A stretch of 64,000 nucleotides of DNA. Origin: Capra hircus. Taxonomy: Eukaryota > Chordata > Mammalia > Artiodactyla > Bovidae. The notes under the pieces are model-generated. The model did not search any database, was not told the DNA's origin, and worked only from the letters and a program-made list of their open reading frames with translations. The stretch's first letter is position 1. Each line of letters opens with the position of its first letter. This document shows, piece after piece, positions 12,116 to 23,138 of this stretch. The translations under genes were made by a program, and so were the position numbers. Location of the stretch: positions 16,200,001-16,264,000 of the forward strand of contig NC_030813.1 of assembly GCF_001704415.2 (NCBI RefSeq), given 5' to 3'.

Positions 12116-12549
12116 ACAGCTGCAAAGGTTTTAGATGGTCAGCAAGATACAGCCTCTGATTTTCTTTAAGCACCCTTGCTATCCTTATTGAGAGAAAATT
12201 ATCATAATATCTACCCAAACGATAGATCTGCCTCAGTGACATAATTTCCTTCCTGAGATCAGATTCTCTCCAAAGGAAAACTGATTCTATTCTTGCTTTA
12301 TGCAAACTCGATATGAAAATCAAAATTTACACAGCAAGTATTTTATGGAACATCTAGTCACTATACCAGAAAAATCATAGGCTCTTAAATGTTTCCTCAT
12401 TCCCCTCATTCCGTAGAGAAGCAACATTCTGAATATAAAAATGTTTGCTTCATTAATCTTTTCCTGAATGAAAAGACTGAATTAATTCAGGAAAAATTGA
12501 ATTCCTGAATCAAATTCCTGACATTTAAAAAATTTAACACTTAAAAGAA

Positions 12550-12673
12550 ATTTATTCTTATTTTTTGGTCATGCCACACAACATGCAGGATCTTAGTTTC
12601 CCAACCAGGGATCGAACCTGCGTCCCCTGCAGAAGAAGTGCACAGTACTAACCACAGGACTGTCAGGAATTCC
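12550..12673 (-). mobile_element. CHR-type cetartiodactyl SINE
   Basis: Reverse-orientation tRNA-derived SINE: ggtcatgccacacaacatgc, ccaaccagggatcgaacctg, acagtactaaccacaggac and gtcaggaattcc. Distinct from Bov-tA in its left half. Confidence 0.8.
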
Positions 12674-13439
12674 AGAATTTCAACTTTTTTTAAAAGGCAG
12701 ATTAAAAAGTTTTCATTATCTTCAAAGGAACATCAAGGTCAGCAAACTACAAGCTCCTCTGTCCTACTGAAATACAATTCATACTGATTTGGAAAAGTAA
12801 TCACTAAAAATTTATTTCATTCATCACTGAACTGCCAAGAAATAATTCAATATTCAGCCTGTATGTACTTTAACAATCATCTTTATTAAAACATTGCTGA
12901 GCCAGTTGGTGAACAGTCACACTCCTCACCCTGCTTCCCTGTTACATCCCACCATGCTGGTCCCTTGCCCCAGACCCACTCACGATCCAGCAACTAAAGC
13001 AGTAATGCCAGGCACGTTACAGGCTGACACAATTCTGCTCCAGTGTCAAAGCTGGGATCTATTCAGTGGTCAGTATGTTAAGTACTAATTACTAAATATT
13101 TTGAATATAAAGTATCAATAATATTGCTAAAATACATTTTTAATGAGCATAAAATGTATACAGACATATACACCTCTAAAAAAGTCTGCAATTAAAACCC
13201 TAGTGATTTAAAAAATGGGAAGTCTGGATCACATCTGATTACCCTGGATTACGCTTCCTGATGGCAGGCTAACAGCTACACAGGTAACTGTTCCAGTCAC
13301 GGCTGGCAGACAGAGCGCATGGAACCGTTCAGATGAGCTCTCACTGCACTAAGTACAGATTACTCCTGCCACTCCATCAGCTGTCCTCTTGGATGCCATC
13401 ATAATGACTGCTAAGAGTGAAGGAGCCAAAAGAAAACCA

Positions 13440-13645
13440 GTATTGGTTGAGAACCTACTACATGCAAGGTACTCTGCTTTTCTATCCATAATCTTATATA
13501 ATTCTCATAAAATCCTGTGAAGTATCACTATCATCACTTTACAAACAAACAAGGATGTGAAAGGTTATTAATTCATACAATTTCACACAGTTCGGAAGTA
13601 ATGAAGATGCCAGTGAAGTCAAGGTTCCAAACCCATTTCACAATA
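13440..13645 (+). repeat. MIR SINE
   Basis: Contains ctactacatgcaaggtactc, a taattctcataaaatcctgt block and an aaggttccaaacccattt end, in MIR order. Confidence 0.65.
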
Positions 13646-14064
13646 CCTATTTCTCAGAAACACTAGGAAAAACAAGTGAGTTAGGACTTGGCTACGGTCT
13701 AGGCAAGGCATTTTACTACTCCCTCTTGCCTCCCTATTTCATCTCCCTTTTTCTCAACTCCTTTTCCTGGCAGCTTTCGGCACGCAATCGTATAAAACTT
13801 AAAACCCCTCTTCCCATAAACCAGCTAGCTGCAGTAGTGGCCTATCGGAGGAAACCTTCCAAGAGTAGATTCTTTGCAGGGAAGGCTGGACAGTGTAAGA
13901 AAGTTAGTAGCCAAGTTCACGTACTCCATTGAGTGCCTATCGCATGCTGCCGCTGGAAATATGAGGAGGAAAACTCACATGGTCTCTGCTGCCTGAAGAA
14001 TTTATATCCTGGTGTTTTGAAGGAAATGAAGGAGCCCCTCATTTGAAAAGCATCTCATTTTACT

Positions 14065-14212
14065 AAACACCAGGTACTTTAAAAAACAGCACCTCATTTA
14101 ATGTAATCTTCTCAACAACCCTAAGAGGAAGGTATTATTATTCCCTAAAGCTCAGAGATGTTAAATAATTTTCTCCACAAAACCCTGGGCTGTAACAGAG
14201 CCTACACCTTTT
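14065..14212 (+). repeat. MIR SINE
   Basis: accaggtactttaaaaaaca, cttctcaacaaccctaagag, gaaggtattattattcccta and ctcagagatgttaaataa match the MIR core and flank. Confidence 0.7.
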
Positions 14213-14544
14213 TCACTAGCCTACATTTTCTGGCCAAGTCTGAGTATGCTTAACCTACTGGAAATAATAGCGGCTTCCCCGGGGCTGAATACAACAAGAT
14301 CTGCTCTAACACGCAATGTTAACTCTGAAGATGCTCTCATTTCTAGGAAAGTCCACTGAAGATTGACTCAAACTCCCTTCTATTTCAACGTCTTTAGCAT
14401 CTAATACTTCAGGGTTTACAGATAAATCAGAAAGATGGAAGTTAGCTGAAATACTGGGATCAGTGGCAATGAACGTGATCCACAAAAATTATTACACATA
14501 TTATCTCAGAAATTGAGGGGGAGGTGTAGGGTGGGAATGAAAAT

Positions 14545-14948
14545 ACAGTGAAGAAGGCTGAGTGCCGAAGAATTGATGCTTTTGAACTGTGGTGTTGGAG
14601 AAGACTCTTGAGAGTCCCTTGGACTGCAAGGAGATCCAACCAGTCCATTCTGAAGGAGATCAGCCCTGGGATTTCTTTGGAAGGGATGATGCTAAAGCTG
14701 AAACTCCAGTACTTTGGCCCCCTCATTCGAAGAGTTGACTCATTGGAAAAGACTCTGATGCTGGGAGGGATTGGGGGCAGGAGGAGAAGGGGACGACAGA
14801 GGATGAGATGGCTGGATGGCATCACTGACTCAATGGACGTGAGTCTGAGTGAACTCTAGGAGTTGGTGATGGACAGGGAGGCCTGGCGTGCTGGGATTCA
14901 TGGGGTCGCAAAGAGTCAGACACGACTGAGCGACTGAACTGAACTGAA
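14545..14948 (+). mobile_element. BovB LINE 3' fragment
   Basis: Short 5'-truncated BovB. The frame from 14548 reads KKAECRRIDAFELWCWRRLL and continues to SLSEL before a stop. It ends cgactgaactgaactgaaag. Confidence 0.92.
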
Positions 14949-15291
14949 AGCAACACAACAACAAAAAAGTAAAAACAATCCAGATACCAGACACTTGTGT
15001 ATATATTTTATAAGATCCTTGAGACATCTATTAATCAGCTTAGGAGAAATTATGTATGCAGAAAGTTCTATTATAGCATGGCACTATCTTCGTGAGAGGA
15101 CCAGATGCTTCTGGTTGGCTAAAAAGGAAGACTAGAAACTTGAGACAAAGACACTGCTCTGATCAAAAATAACTTACTTCAGATACACTAGTATCTGTAT
15201 GTACACTTGTATCATTTTAAATTTTGCATGTGCTCTCAAAGTTGAAGAGTTTCCAATAACCCACCAGATAGTATTCCTGAGTGAAAGGTAT

Positions 15292-15591
15292 GTTTATGTA
15301 ATGCTGCTGCTGAAGCTAAGTCGCTTCAGTCATGTCCAACTCTGTGCGACCCCACAGACAGCAGCCCACCAGGCTCCTCTGTCCCTGGGATTCTCCAGGC
15401 AAGAACACTGGAGTGGTTTGCCATTTCCTTCTCTAATGCATGAAAGTGAAAAGTGAAAGTGAAGTCGCTCCATCGTGTCAGACTCTGTGTGACCCCACGG
15501 ACTGTAGCCCTACCAGGCTCCTCCGTCCATGGGATTCTCCAGGCAAGAGTACTGCAGTGGGGTGCCATTGCCTTCTCCAGTTTATGTAATG
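15292..15591 (-). mobile_element. Bov-A2 dimeric SINE with 12-bp TSD
   Basis: Body 15304-15579 holds two related monomers in reverse orientation (15304-15440 and 15441-15579), each with a gactctgtg..gaccccac block and a ccaggctcctc block. Perfect gtttatgtaatg repeats lie at 15292-15303 and 15580-15591. Confidence 0.95.
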
Positions 15592-15882
15592 AAGTCTAAT
15601 AATAAAGCAATGAAGTTTGATAATTCCCATTACTATCTCATCTTTCTTGCATTATGGACAATGAAATGATAAAACTGCCGATAGTATCATTCTTGGGAAA
15701 GACACATGGTAGGAAGAAAAAACATTTTCATTTGAAAATGAGCACCATTTGCTTCCTAAAAGAAGAATCAGAAACCAGAGTTTTATTGATAAATCTGAGT
15801 GCCCCCCACCCAAAACAAACAAACAAACAAAAAAAACCACTTCTAAAATATCTCTTTCAATTTAAGTCAACCGGGAGACATT

Positions 15883-16094
15883 ATGGAGTTATGCCAGGTT
15901 CCCTGGTGGCTCAAGGTAGAGATGTGGGTGTGATCCCTGGGTTGGGAAGAGTCCCTGGAGAGGGAAATGGCAACCCACTCCAGTGCTCTTGCCTTCAGAA
16001 TCCCATGGACGGAGGAGCTTGGCAGGCTACAGTCCACAGACCCAAAAGGAATTAGACATGACTTAGCAACTAAACAACAACAATGGGGTTATGC
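15883..16094 (+). mobile_element. Bov-tA SINE with near-perfect TSD
   Basis: Body about 15895-16082, from ggttccctggtggctcaagg to gacttagcaactaaacaaca. Flanks are atggagttatgc at 15883-15894 and atggggttatgc at 16083-16094 (one mismatch), so this is an older insertion. Confidence 0.9.
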
Positions 16095-17170
16095 TGTAAT
16101 TACCAGGATATTATTCACTCAGTCTTTTCCTTGTTTGAGGACTCTTGAAAGGACTCTCAAAAGGCAAAGTGTAAGCTGAAAAATATTCAACTAATACCTG
16201 CTATGAAAATACAATGATTCTAAACTGCCCATATGCTGCTCAGTGAAAACCTGAAGCACAGAAATGTAACTCCAAGGAAGGAAGTTCAAAAAAATATTTC
16301 ACAAACTCAAAGAAGTCAAATTGTATCTTCAAATAAGTGTGTGGGGGTGGGGGGGAGGAATAAGTGGGGAAAAGTATGCTAACAGTTAAACACAGAAAAC
16401 AAGGACAAATATTAATGAAGTCTGGGCTTCTGCCTCCCAAGCCTTTCCAAAGTCAAAGTGTCTAGTAAGAGACTTTTTAGAGTATGTTAACAGAAAGAGA
16501 GATGGACTTGGAACTAGAAAGACTGTATTAGACTTCATTTAACAAATGAAACTATAACTTGTTCTGGGCCTCGAAAATACTGAATGTATAGCAGTGAACA
16601 GGAGACAGGCAGCTACCCTCAAGAAGCTTATATAGGCATTGGTGAATATCACCCATCCAAACCTTTCTGGATCTTGATTTCATCTGTTTAATTAGGGAAT
16701 CGAACTAGCTGTCTTACAGACTGTACTCCAAAAACATCTGGACCTCCACCTCTATTTTAACCACAACAGCTCTGCTTTTTTCAGATGTCTGTAGCAGGGC
16801 TCTACAAACTCCTCTGGGAAAAGAAATCTGTTTGTAAAAATGTTTGATAAACACTAAAGTAAGTGATTGCTGGGTACCAATCCAGTTTTACAACTCTGTC
16901 TTCTGTGATGTTTTAAACTCATACTTCTGATCTATTTCTTTTTCACCATGTCTGGAATTCCACAGAGATATAAAAAGGCAAACTAGTTTATACAGGACTG
17001 AAGAATCAATCACAAACCCAAACGATTGCTTAACCATTATCTATGGATTCCAAAAACAAAAGTTACTTTTCTCTGAGATTAACAAGCAAAACAAAAACAG
17101 ATTTGATCTTGTTATTTATCGACTTAAGCCACTTATTTTCACAAAAACAAACAAAAATTAACTCTAGTCC
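16095..17170. other. Intron sequence without recognised features
   Basis: AT-rich sequence inside SEC24B intron 1 with a short G-rich run near 16338-16356. I see no exon or repeat that I can name. Confidence 0.6.
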
Positions 17171-17174
17171 TTTA

Positions 17175-17410
17175 TCTTAATTTCCAAATTCCTTAACACT
17201 CAAGACCTTTCTGTAATCTGGCCCCTTTTAAGTATTCTTTTCAGCTTTCATCGCTTGGGTTTTCCCTCTCACCTAGCACTCTTTTTGCCTCTTGGTTCCT
17301 AAATTTTTCAACTTTGGTTCATGCCCCTGCAACAGCCCTCTCCTCTTACCTCTACCTGTCAAATTCCTCAAGGTCATAACCAACTTGAATGTCACCAAAA
17401 TACATGTCAA
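17175..17410 (+). repeat. L2 LINE 3' region
   Basis: Contains gacctttctgtaatctggcc, ccctctcacctagcactctt and aaattcctcaaggtcataac in L2 order. Strongly diverged. Confidence 0.5.
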
Positions 17411-18600
17411 TTTAGGAGAAAGGCTGGGATTTTGTTTTATCTAATAGGCTAATCTCGAGTCCCCAACTGCAAGCATGCAACAAATGCTGAAATGAATTAT
17501 ATCAAAGGAAAGCAATGATTAGAAACAGCAGAAATCAAGCATCATCTATATCTGGCTTCTAAATGTATTAACTGATCTTTTACATATTTAACATCTTGAT
17601 TACAACTGATATCCTGCCACTCTTTGAGTATTCACAAAATTTTAAGACTAAGGCAAATAAAATTGTACACTATGACAAATAATGCATACTCAGGAAATCA
17701 AGAAAAGACACAATTCTCAGATCACTATTAAACATGGATTTACAATTTTCTAAAAGACTGGGGATCTCTTCTTTCAGTTCTTCCACACACAAAGCTATTT
17801 CAAAAACTAAACAAAAACAAGAGTTTATGTTAAGTTTACAAGAACAAAAACTGCTCACAAATAATATCTTCGTGTTTGTTCAGGGCAGAAGAATGAAATG
17901 TACTACACTGTTCACATTCAAAACCCATACAGTAAACAATGACCAGAAAAAGTACAGCATGTAACACTGACAACTATGGCTGATCCAAAGGATTATGAAG
18001 ACTAAGCCATCACGTCTGACTTACCAAAAAAAAAAACAATTCAACTTCTGGTTCTCAGGATAAACGATAAACTGCAAGCATGTACAGCATCAGCTGTAAA
18101 AATTAAATGTTCGCTGAACTGATTTATAAAGTCCAGTAAGTTTTCACTAGCAGACTGGGTAAAATAGGTCAGTCCAACAATCATTTGAAGAGCACCACCA
18201 GACTTTGCTCTCTTATACAAACAGAGAACCAGACATATTCTTCTAAAGTATTCAGTCAGTCAGTTTCGAGAGTTCTCATCTGAAATATTCCCGTTTATAC
18301 AGAGAGGGCCCCTCTCCCCGGGCCCCATCCACTAACTGAGGGAATGGATATCCTACAAGCATCATTTTTCAGCGGAGACTGTTACATCCCCAAAGCCCAC
18401 GACCTTAGTGTGAAAGCGGCCTTCACGTTGCATTGCCTGCTGCCGGTATGAAGGCCTTGCCTCAAACGGGGCCAACTCTGGCACGTTTTTGTGTTTCTGA
18501 AAGTGAAGCTGGGGGGCGGGGGGGGGGGGACACCCAGATCTAAAAGTACTCGTTTAAATCCATTTGACACCGGCTCCTTTTCGAACACGACCAGCCAGCT
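17411..18600. other. Intron sequence upstream of the CpG island
   Basis: Mostly AT-rich, non-coding, with a G tract at 18511-18529. GC content rises sharply towards 18.7 kb as the SEC24B promoter island is approached. Confidence 0.6.
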
Positions 18601-19210
18601 CCAGACGCTCGAGTAGCAGCCGCAGCAGCAATGACAGATCTCGAGGCCGAACTGGGTCAGGGTTACAGTTACACTTGTGTTGCCTATTTACACCCTTTGT
18701 CTACAAACTTGAGCACTAACTTAAGTTTCCTTCCAGGCAGCGTGCTCGCCGGGCCTCGGAAATCAGAGCAATTTTCCCCGAGACAGGAAGGGCACAACCC
18801 TCCCCAGCTCCATGGCTACAAGCAGCCTTCCCCGGACCACGCACTCTGCGGCCCCGGGTCTCTCCCCGACAGGGGTCGCTCGGGGCATCTCGCCCCCGCC
18901 AGGGACGGGATAACCGGGATTCACGTGGCCTCTGGGCTGCCCCTTTTCTACGCCCCAACTCGCCCCGGAGGTTCAGGGCCTGGGGCCACACTCCAGAAGC
19001 AGCCCGAGTCCCCGATGCCCCGGGTCGGCCCCGCGCCGGGGCGTCCGTCCCCCCTCGCCCCGTCCCCAGTCAGGCTGTCGCCGTGCGCCCCCCGCCCCAG
19101 CCCGGCAGCCCCCAACTCCCACCGCCCGCCCGCCCTCCCCGCCCGATCGCGCCGCGCAGGCTGCCCCGCCGGCACTAGGCCCCGCGCTCCGCCCCGGCCG
19201 CCCTCCTCAC

Positions 19211-19337
19211 CGTTCTGCTGGTGCGGCCCCGGGCCCGGGCCTGCCGGCGCGGCGGCTCCTGAGGCGGCGGCTCCGCCAAGCTTGGGCGGGATGCGGGCGC
19301 TGGCAGCCGGATGAGGGGACCCGGCGGGGGCCGACAT
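19211..19337 (-). CDS. SEC24B: SEC24B coding exon 1 (N-terminus)
   Basis: Encodes the SEC24B N-terminus: Met-Ser-Ala-Pro-Ala-Gly, then ARIPPKLGGAAASGAAAP and ending HQQN, 42 codons plus one base. The ATG is at 19337-19335 on the minus strand in a moderate context (G at -3, T at +4). The donor reads cagaacg|gtgagg at 19211/19210. The leftover G joins GT from exon 2 to give Gly, then Pro-Ala-Gln-Asn-Gln-Met-Gln-Val, matching mammalian SEC24B across the junction. This start is chosen by similarity. The same frame is open far upstream (an ATG at 19847, 170 codons earlier), passing through an alanine run encoded by a GCC repeat. Confidence 0.95.
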
Positions 19338-19347
19338 GACGGCGCTG

Positions 19348-19385
19348 CTGGCGGCGGCGGCGGCGGCGGCGGCAGCAGCGGCTCG
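19348..19385. repeat. (CGG)n trinucleotide repeat in the SEC24B 5' UTR
   Basis: An interrupted GGC/GCA repeat just upstream of the SEC24B start codon. It reads as GCC/GCT alanine codons in the SEC24B frame. Probably length-variable. Confidence 0.85.
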
Positions 19386-19860
19386 GCTTCGGTGGGGTGG
19401 GCGGAGGAAAAGGGAAGGCGGGGCCGGAGAGGCGAGAGGAAGAGGAAAGAACGCGGCCGGCGTCACCGAGGGAGTCACCCGGGAGCGCGGCTGGAATGCT
19501 CGCGCTCCACCCCGCAGCCCAGCTGGGCCGCCGCGGGCACCGGGACCCCGCCCGGCCGCTGCCCCGCCGCCGCCCCGAGCCCGGAGCCGCGGGACTCCCA
19601 CCCCGGGTCGCTCCCCGCAGGCACGGGCTGCGCTCGCCGCAGCGCCCCCTGCAGGCGGAGCCTGGCGCACCCAGGCCGGAGGCGGGGCTCGGGGCGGCCG
19701 CCTCCCGCGGCGAGAGTGGTGGACCTGCGTCGACGCGGCGCGCGGGCGGCTCCCGCGCGGGGCGGCGGTGGGGAGGGAGTCCGAGAGCTGCGTGCGGGGT
19801 GGCATCCGGAGCCCAGGGCTACGTCTGGCCGGACTGACCCCACTCACCCTCCGAAGAGGA

Positions 19861-20789
19861 ACCCGGGGTTTGTCTTTGTTTTTTTAATCTTGAGGTGTTC
19901 CCCCCCCCTTAATATTAAATTCTAAAGGAAATAGGCATTCAAGCTCCCAGTCCTTGGGCAATTATAATCCAAGGCAAAGGAAAAAGAAACATTTCTCTAT
20001 GATAAACAGAATCTAAGTCGGAACGGAGAACTTTTCTCACTGACTTACATACTGGGAAGAGCAAAGGGGAAGATGGAGTAAGGGAAACTGAAAGACAAAC
20101 TTAACCTCCTCAAGATTTTTGCCAAGGGTTGGCTCATCCTGTTGGTATTCAGAAGAGAAGCTGTAGCACCCAAAGCAAGATCTCAGCTTCGTGTGTCTTC
20201 GTGAGGAAAATCTCTGAATCTCTGGCATGTCCCAGCATGCTAACTGGCAAGCAAGCCCTGGACTACATTACCCAAGTCGTTTTGCCATCTTATTCTGGCC
20301 GCAGTTACTCTGTGTTAGAAATGAAACTGTTCAAAAACATCGAATTCCGAATGGAATCCGGCGAGATGATATTTCTAATTACTGAATCATTATGCCGACC
20401 ATAAAGTGAGTTGTAGGCTTGGAATAATGCAAAGTTCCCCTTTTAATTGTTCCCATGAATTAATGATACTTGGTGCTTTAATGCACCAGATGATTTACAA
20501 ATAGGGTTTCAGTAGTTGGATTTGTAGTTTTTCTTTTTGCAATTTATTTATAATTCTTATTTCCACAATTCTGGTTGATTTTTCCTTTCCATTTTATACA
20601 TTTACACTAATAAAGGACCCAAACAGCACCAAATGCTAAAATATGCTAGATCCTGCATGTGGAAGATACATTGTCAGATTCTTAGGTTTAAAACCTATGA
20701 TTTTGTTAAATGTAAATTTTCAGAATCTTTAAATTACACATATAAGACAATCCTGTCCTAGAAAACAGTATCATATTGATACAAACTAC
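19861..20789. other. Upstream flank of SEC24B
   Basis: Sequence just upstream of SEC24B. It contains actacattacccaag at 20262-20276 and tcccagcatgc at 20230-20240, both resembling parts of the ZNF143/THAP11-type promoter element. No gene seen. Confidence 0.4.
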
Positions 20790-21130
20790 TTGAATTTTTA
20801 ACATTTTAGGTAGATAATGAAATACAATGTAAGAGAAAATAGTATAATGGACTATCATATACTCATCAACTAGTCAGCATTTGGCAATTCGGGATAATCT
20901 TGTCTCATGTATACTGGCACCAACCTCTACTCTCCTGAGATTATTTTGAAACAAATCTCAGACATACTATTTTATAGGTAAGCATTAAACATGTATCTTT
21001 CAATGCATAACATAATCACAATACTGTTATACCTAAAATCATTAAAAATAATGTATATCATCAAATATACAATTAACAGTTGTGTTTTGTAATGGTTTGT
21101 ACTTTTGAGTTTTAGGATTTTCAACAATAC
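20790..21130. repeat. Probable ancient L1 3' UTR-like fragment
   Basis: cagcatttggcaattcggg, gagattattttgaaacaaat, ctcagacatactattttata, ataatcacaatactgttata and atatcatcaaatatacaatt follow the order of a common old mammalian L1 3' segment. Subfamily and strand not assigned. Confidence 0.4.
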
Positions 21131-21487
21131 ATTATATTTCATCTACACAAAATGAGCAAGTGCTTTTCCACAGCATTGGGAGCTTTTCCACAAAAACCTA
21201 AGCCTCTGTGTGAGCAAAAGGTCACACCTTGCTTCATCAAGAAGATTATACAATAACAGTTTTCAACACTTCCTGGGAGTCCTTTGAAAAGTGGCTCAGA
21301 AAAAAACAGCCACTTCAGGGAATAATTAGGCAGTTGGCTTTCTGCCCCTGGAATGTATCCTCTTGGGTGTAAGAAGCCCATTTTAATCACAGGTGTAGGG
21401 GATGAAGTTGAACCTTATCTCTTTAGGGGAGACTCTTCTAAGAGGAGGACTAGAATGCTATGTTTTAACACTTCTTCCCACGATCTT

Positions 21488-21597
21488 TTTTTTCTTCTTT
21501 TGGCCAGCCATGGGGAATCTCAGTTCCCCAACTAGGAATCGAACCCATGCCCCTTGCTTTGGGAGCACAGAGTCTTAACCACTAGACCTCCCTGCAA
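21488..21597 (-). mobile_element. CHR-type SINE fragment
   Basis: ggccagccatggggaatctc, ccaactaggaatcgaaccca, cagagtcttaaccactagac and a truncated end. Confidence 0.75.
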
Positions 21598-21769
21598 TCT
21601 TTATCACCTAAGCTGCTTACACTTGTCCACTAATTCATCATAATATTTTCTAGCATTTTTATGAGTCTTTTTGCATGACGGATTCTACAGTCTTTATGAA
21701 AATATGTTATTTCACTCTACTGCTCTAAGACCCACAACTGCTGTCAGCCAAGAAGAGGAAAAGGATGAT

Positions 21770-21992
21770 GGACTGAATGAATGTTTACTATGTACCAGGC
21801 ACTGTGCTAGTCTCTTTAGATATATTTCCCCCCTTTAGTCCTCACAGTAACTCTATGGGATATTTTTCTTATCCCCATTTTACCAGAAGAAACTAAGACT
21901 TATATAAAGTTTAAGTAATCTTGGTAAAAATCATAAATCTGTAAATAGAACCAGAGCTTAAACCAAAGTCTATTTAGCATCGAAATCTTTGC
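21770..21992 (+). repeat. MIR SINE
   Basis: A clear MIR: tgtaccaggcactgtgctag, cctcacagtaactctatggg, ttatccccattttaccagaa and a gtctatttagcat end. Confidence 0.85.
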
Positions 21993-22127
21993 TCTATTCA
22001 CTACAAGCTATAGTTGTTTAATTTACATTTTTCTTCATAAAGCTATGCTAATTACAACATACTATTTTGCTTGTCAAAAGATTTTCAGTTTTACATATTT
22101 AGAATTTGTTCCAGTATTCTTTTGAAT

Positions 22128-22262
22128 GGTGAATCTTAAAGTGTTTGAAATGCAAATTCTCAGGTCCCACCCCAGACCTACTGAACTCTGGAGATGGGAG
22201 CCAAGAGCAAGCTCTCCTGGTAATTCTGATGTACTGGAAATTTTGAGAACCACTGCTTTGAA
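22128..22262 (+). repeat. MER5A hAT-Charlie DNA transposon
   Basis: gaaatgcaaattctcaggtc, ccccagacctactgaactct, ctcctggtaattctgatgta and tttgagaaccactgctttg match MER5A, including the 3' terminal inverted repeat. Confidence 0.85.
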
Positions 22263-23060
22263 TAGCAAAACGAAGCTGAATTGGTCCATTCTTATTTTAC
22301 ATCGGGGGATAATAGTTCTTTTCTTCAGCACATTTCTCCAATTTTTTACCAATCATTGAAAGTGATATTTTGTAGGTGTGTGACTACAGTGCCAGAGTCC
22401 CCAATATGGTAGTGTCAATCTTGCTTGTTTTGATGGGCAATGCTGAGACCAGGTCTGTGTCCAAAAGGAAAAAATGCTGTTATTGAAAGTGAGCACCTCC
22501 ACAGGTGCAAGAGGAACATTTCTGCTGAATGTCAAATTCTGACACATGCCGCTATTTGTCACCCCCAATTTGGGACTCATATTCTCTGTAGCAGAAGTTG
22601 TAGGAGCCTTGAACAACTGAATACCTATTTTTATATTTAAAAAAAAAGCTAATTCAGTTCCTTCTATGTTATCACTAGCTTCCATCTTCCACAGCTTTTT
22701 TTTTTTTTTAACCCCCTCTAGTTTTTAAATCACATTTGATCTTTGTAGAACAACTTTCCTCTTTTAGTGGCATTCCCTATTAGGAGTCCCTCTACCAATA
22801 TGAAGACACAGTTTTCTTTTTTCTTCTCCTTATTCTGATCTGTTTACACATTTATTGCATTTTTAATAGGCCAGGTATTGGGGATACAAAGATTAATAGT
22901 ATGTAACCTGTCCCCATATATATATGTATAAATATTATCTTTTACATATATCACTACTGACTTTCTTATATATGGATTTCTTTGATTTTTCTTTTTTTTT
23001 AAACTTACCTTTATTTTTTCTCATGTTCCCTGTGTATCTTCATTTCTTTTTATTAGGGCA
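22263..23060. other. Intergenic, no recognised gene
   Basis: Open frames on both strands at 22353-22685 are short and match nothing I know. A T-run near 22696 and AT-rich sequence follow. Confidence 0.5.
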
Positions 23061-23064
23061 TCCT

Positions 23065-23138
23065 AAGTTGAGTTCACACGAGGTCACAAAGAGTCGGACA
23101 CGACTGAACAACTTCACTCACTTTCACAAGTTGAGTTC
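23065..23138 (+). mobile_element. 52-bp truncated SINE remnant with perfect 11-bp TSD
   Basis: Body 23076-23127 holds only the 3' end of a Bov-tA SINE (ggtcacaaagagtcggacac and a cttcactcactttc tail). aagttgagttc repeats lie at 23065-23075 and 23128-23138. Confidence 0.88.

Larger units (their letters stand above)
3221..19210 (-). other. SEC24B: SEC24B intron 1
   Basis: A 16 kb first intron bounded by the GTGAGG donor at 19210 and the polypyrimidine-AG acceptor ending at 3221 on the minus strand. It carries many SINEs, several 5'-truncated BovB copies and ancient repeats, listed separately. No additional coding exon was seen. Confidence 0.9.
18720..19860 (-). promoter_or_regulatory. SEC24B: CpG island at the SEC24B first exon and promoter
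   Basis: About 1.1 kb of very GC-rich, CpG-dense sequence spanning SEC24B coding exon 1, its 5' UTR and the presumed promoter, in contrast to AT-rich flanks. The minus-strand gene starts here, so the core promoter should lie to the right of 19337, within 19.34-19.86 kb. I see no TATA box near the start, which fits a housekeeping CpG-island promoter. Such promoters are often bidirectional, and the human locus has an antisense transcript starting beside SEC24B. A divergent plus-strand transcript is possible but not shown by the sequence. Confidence 0.85.

Noticed and set aside
18631..19925. Long plus-strand frames (227, 204, 183 and 146 codons) in the CpG island
   Set aside because: They are Pro/Arg/Gly/Ala-rich readings of GC-rich DNA where stops are rare, antisense to SEC24B exon 1 and its promoter.
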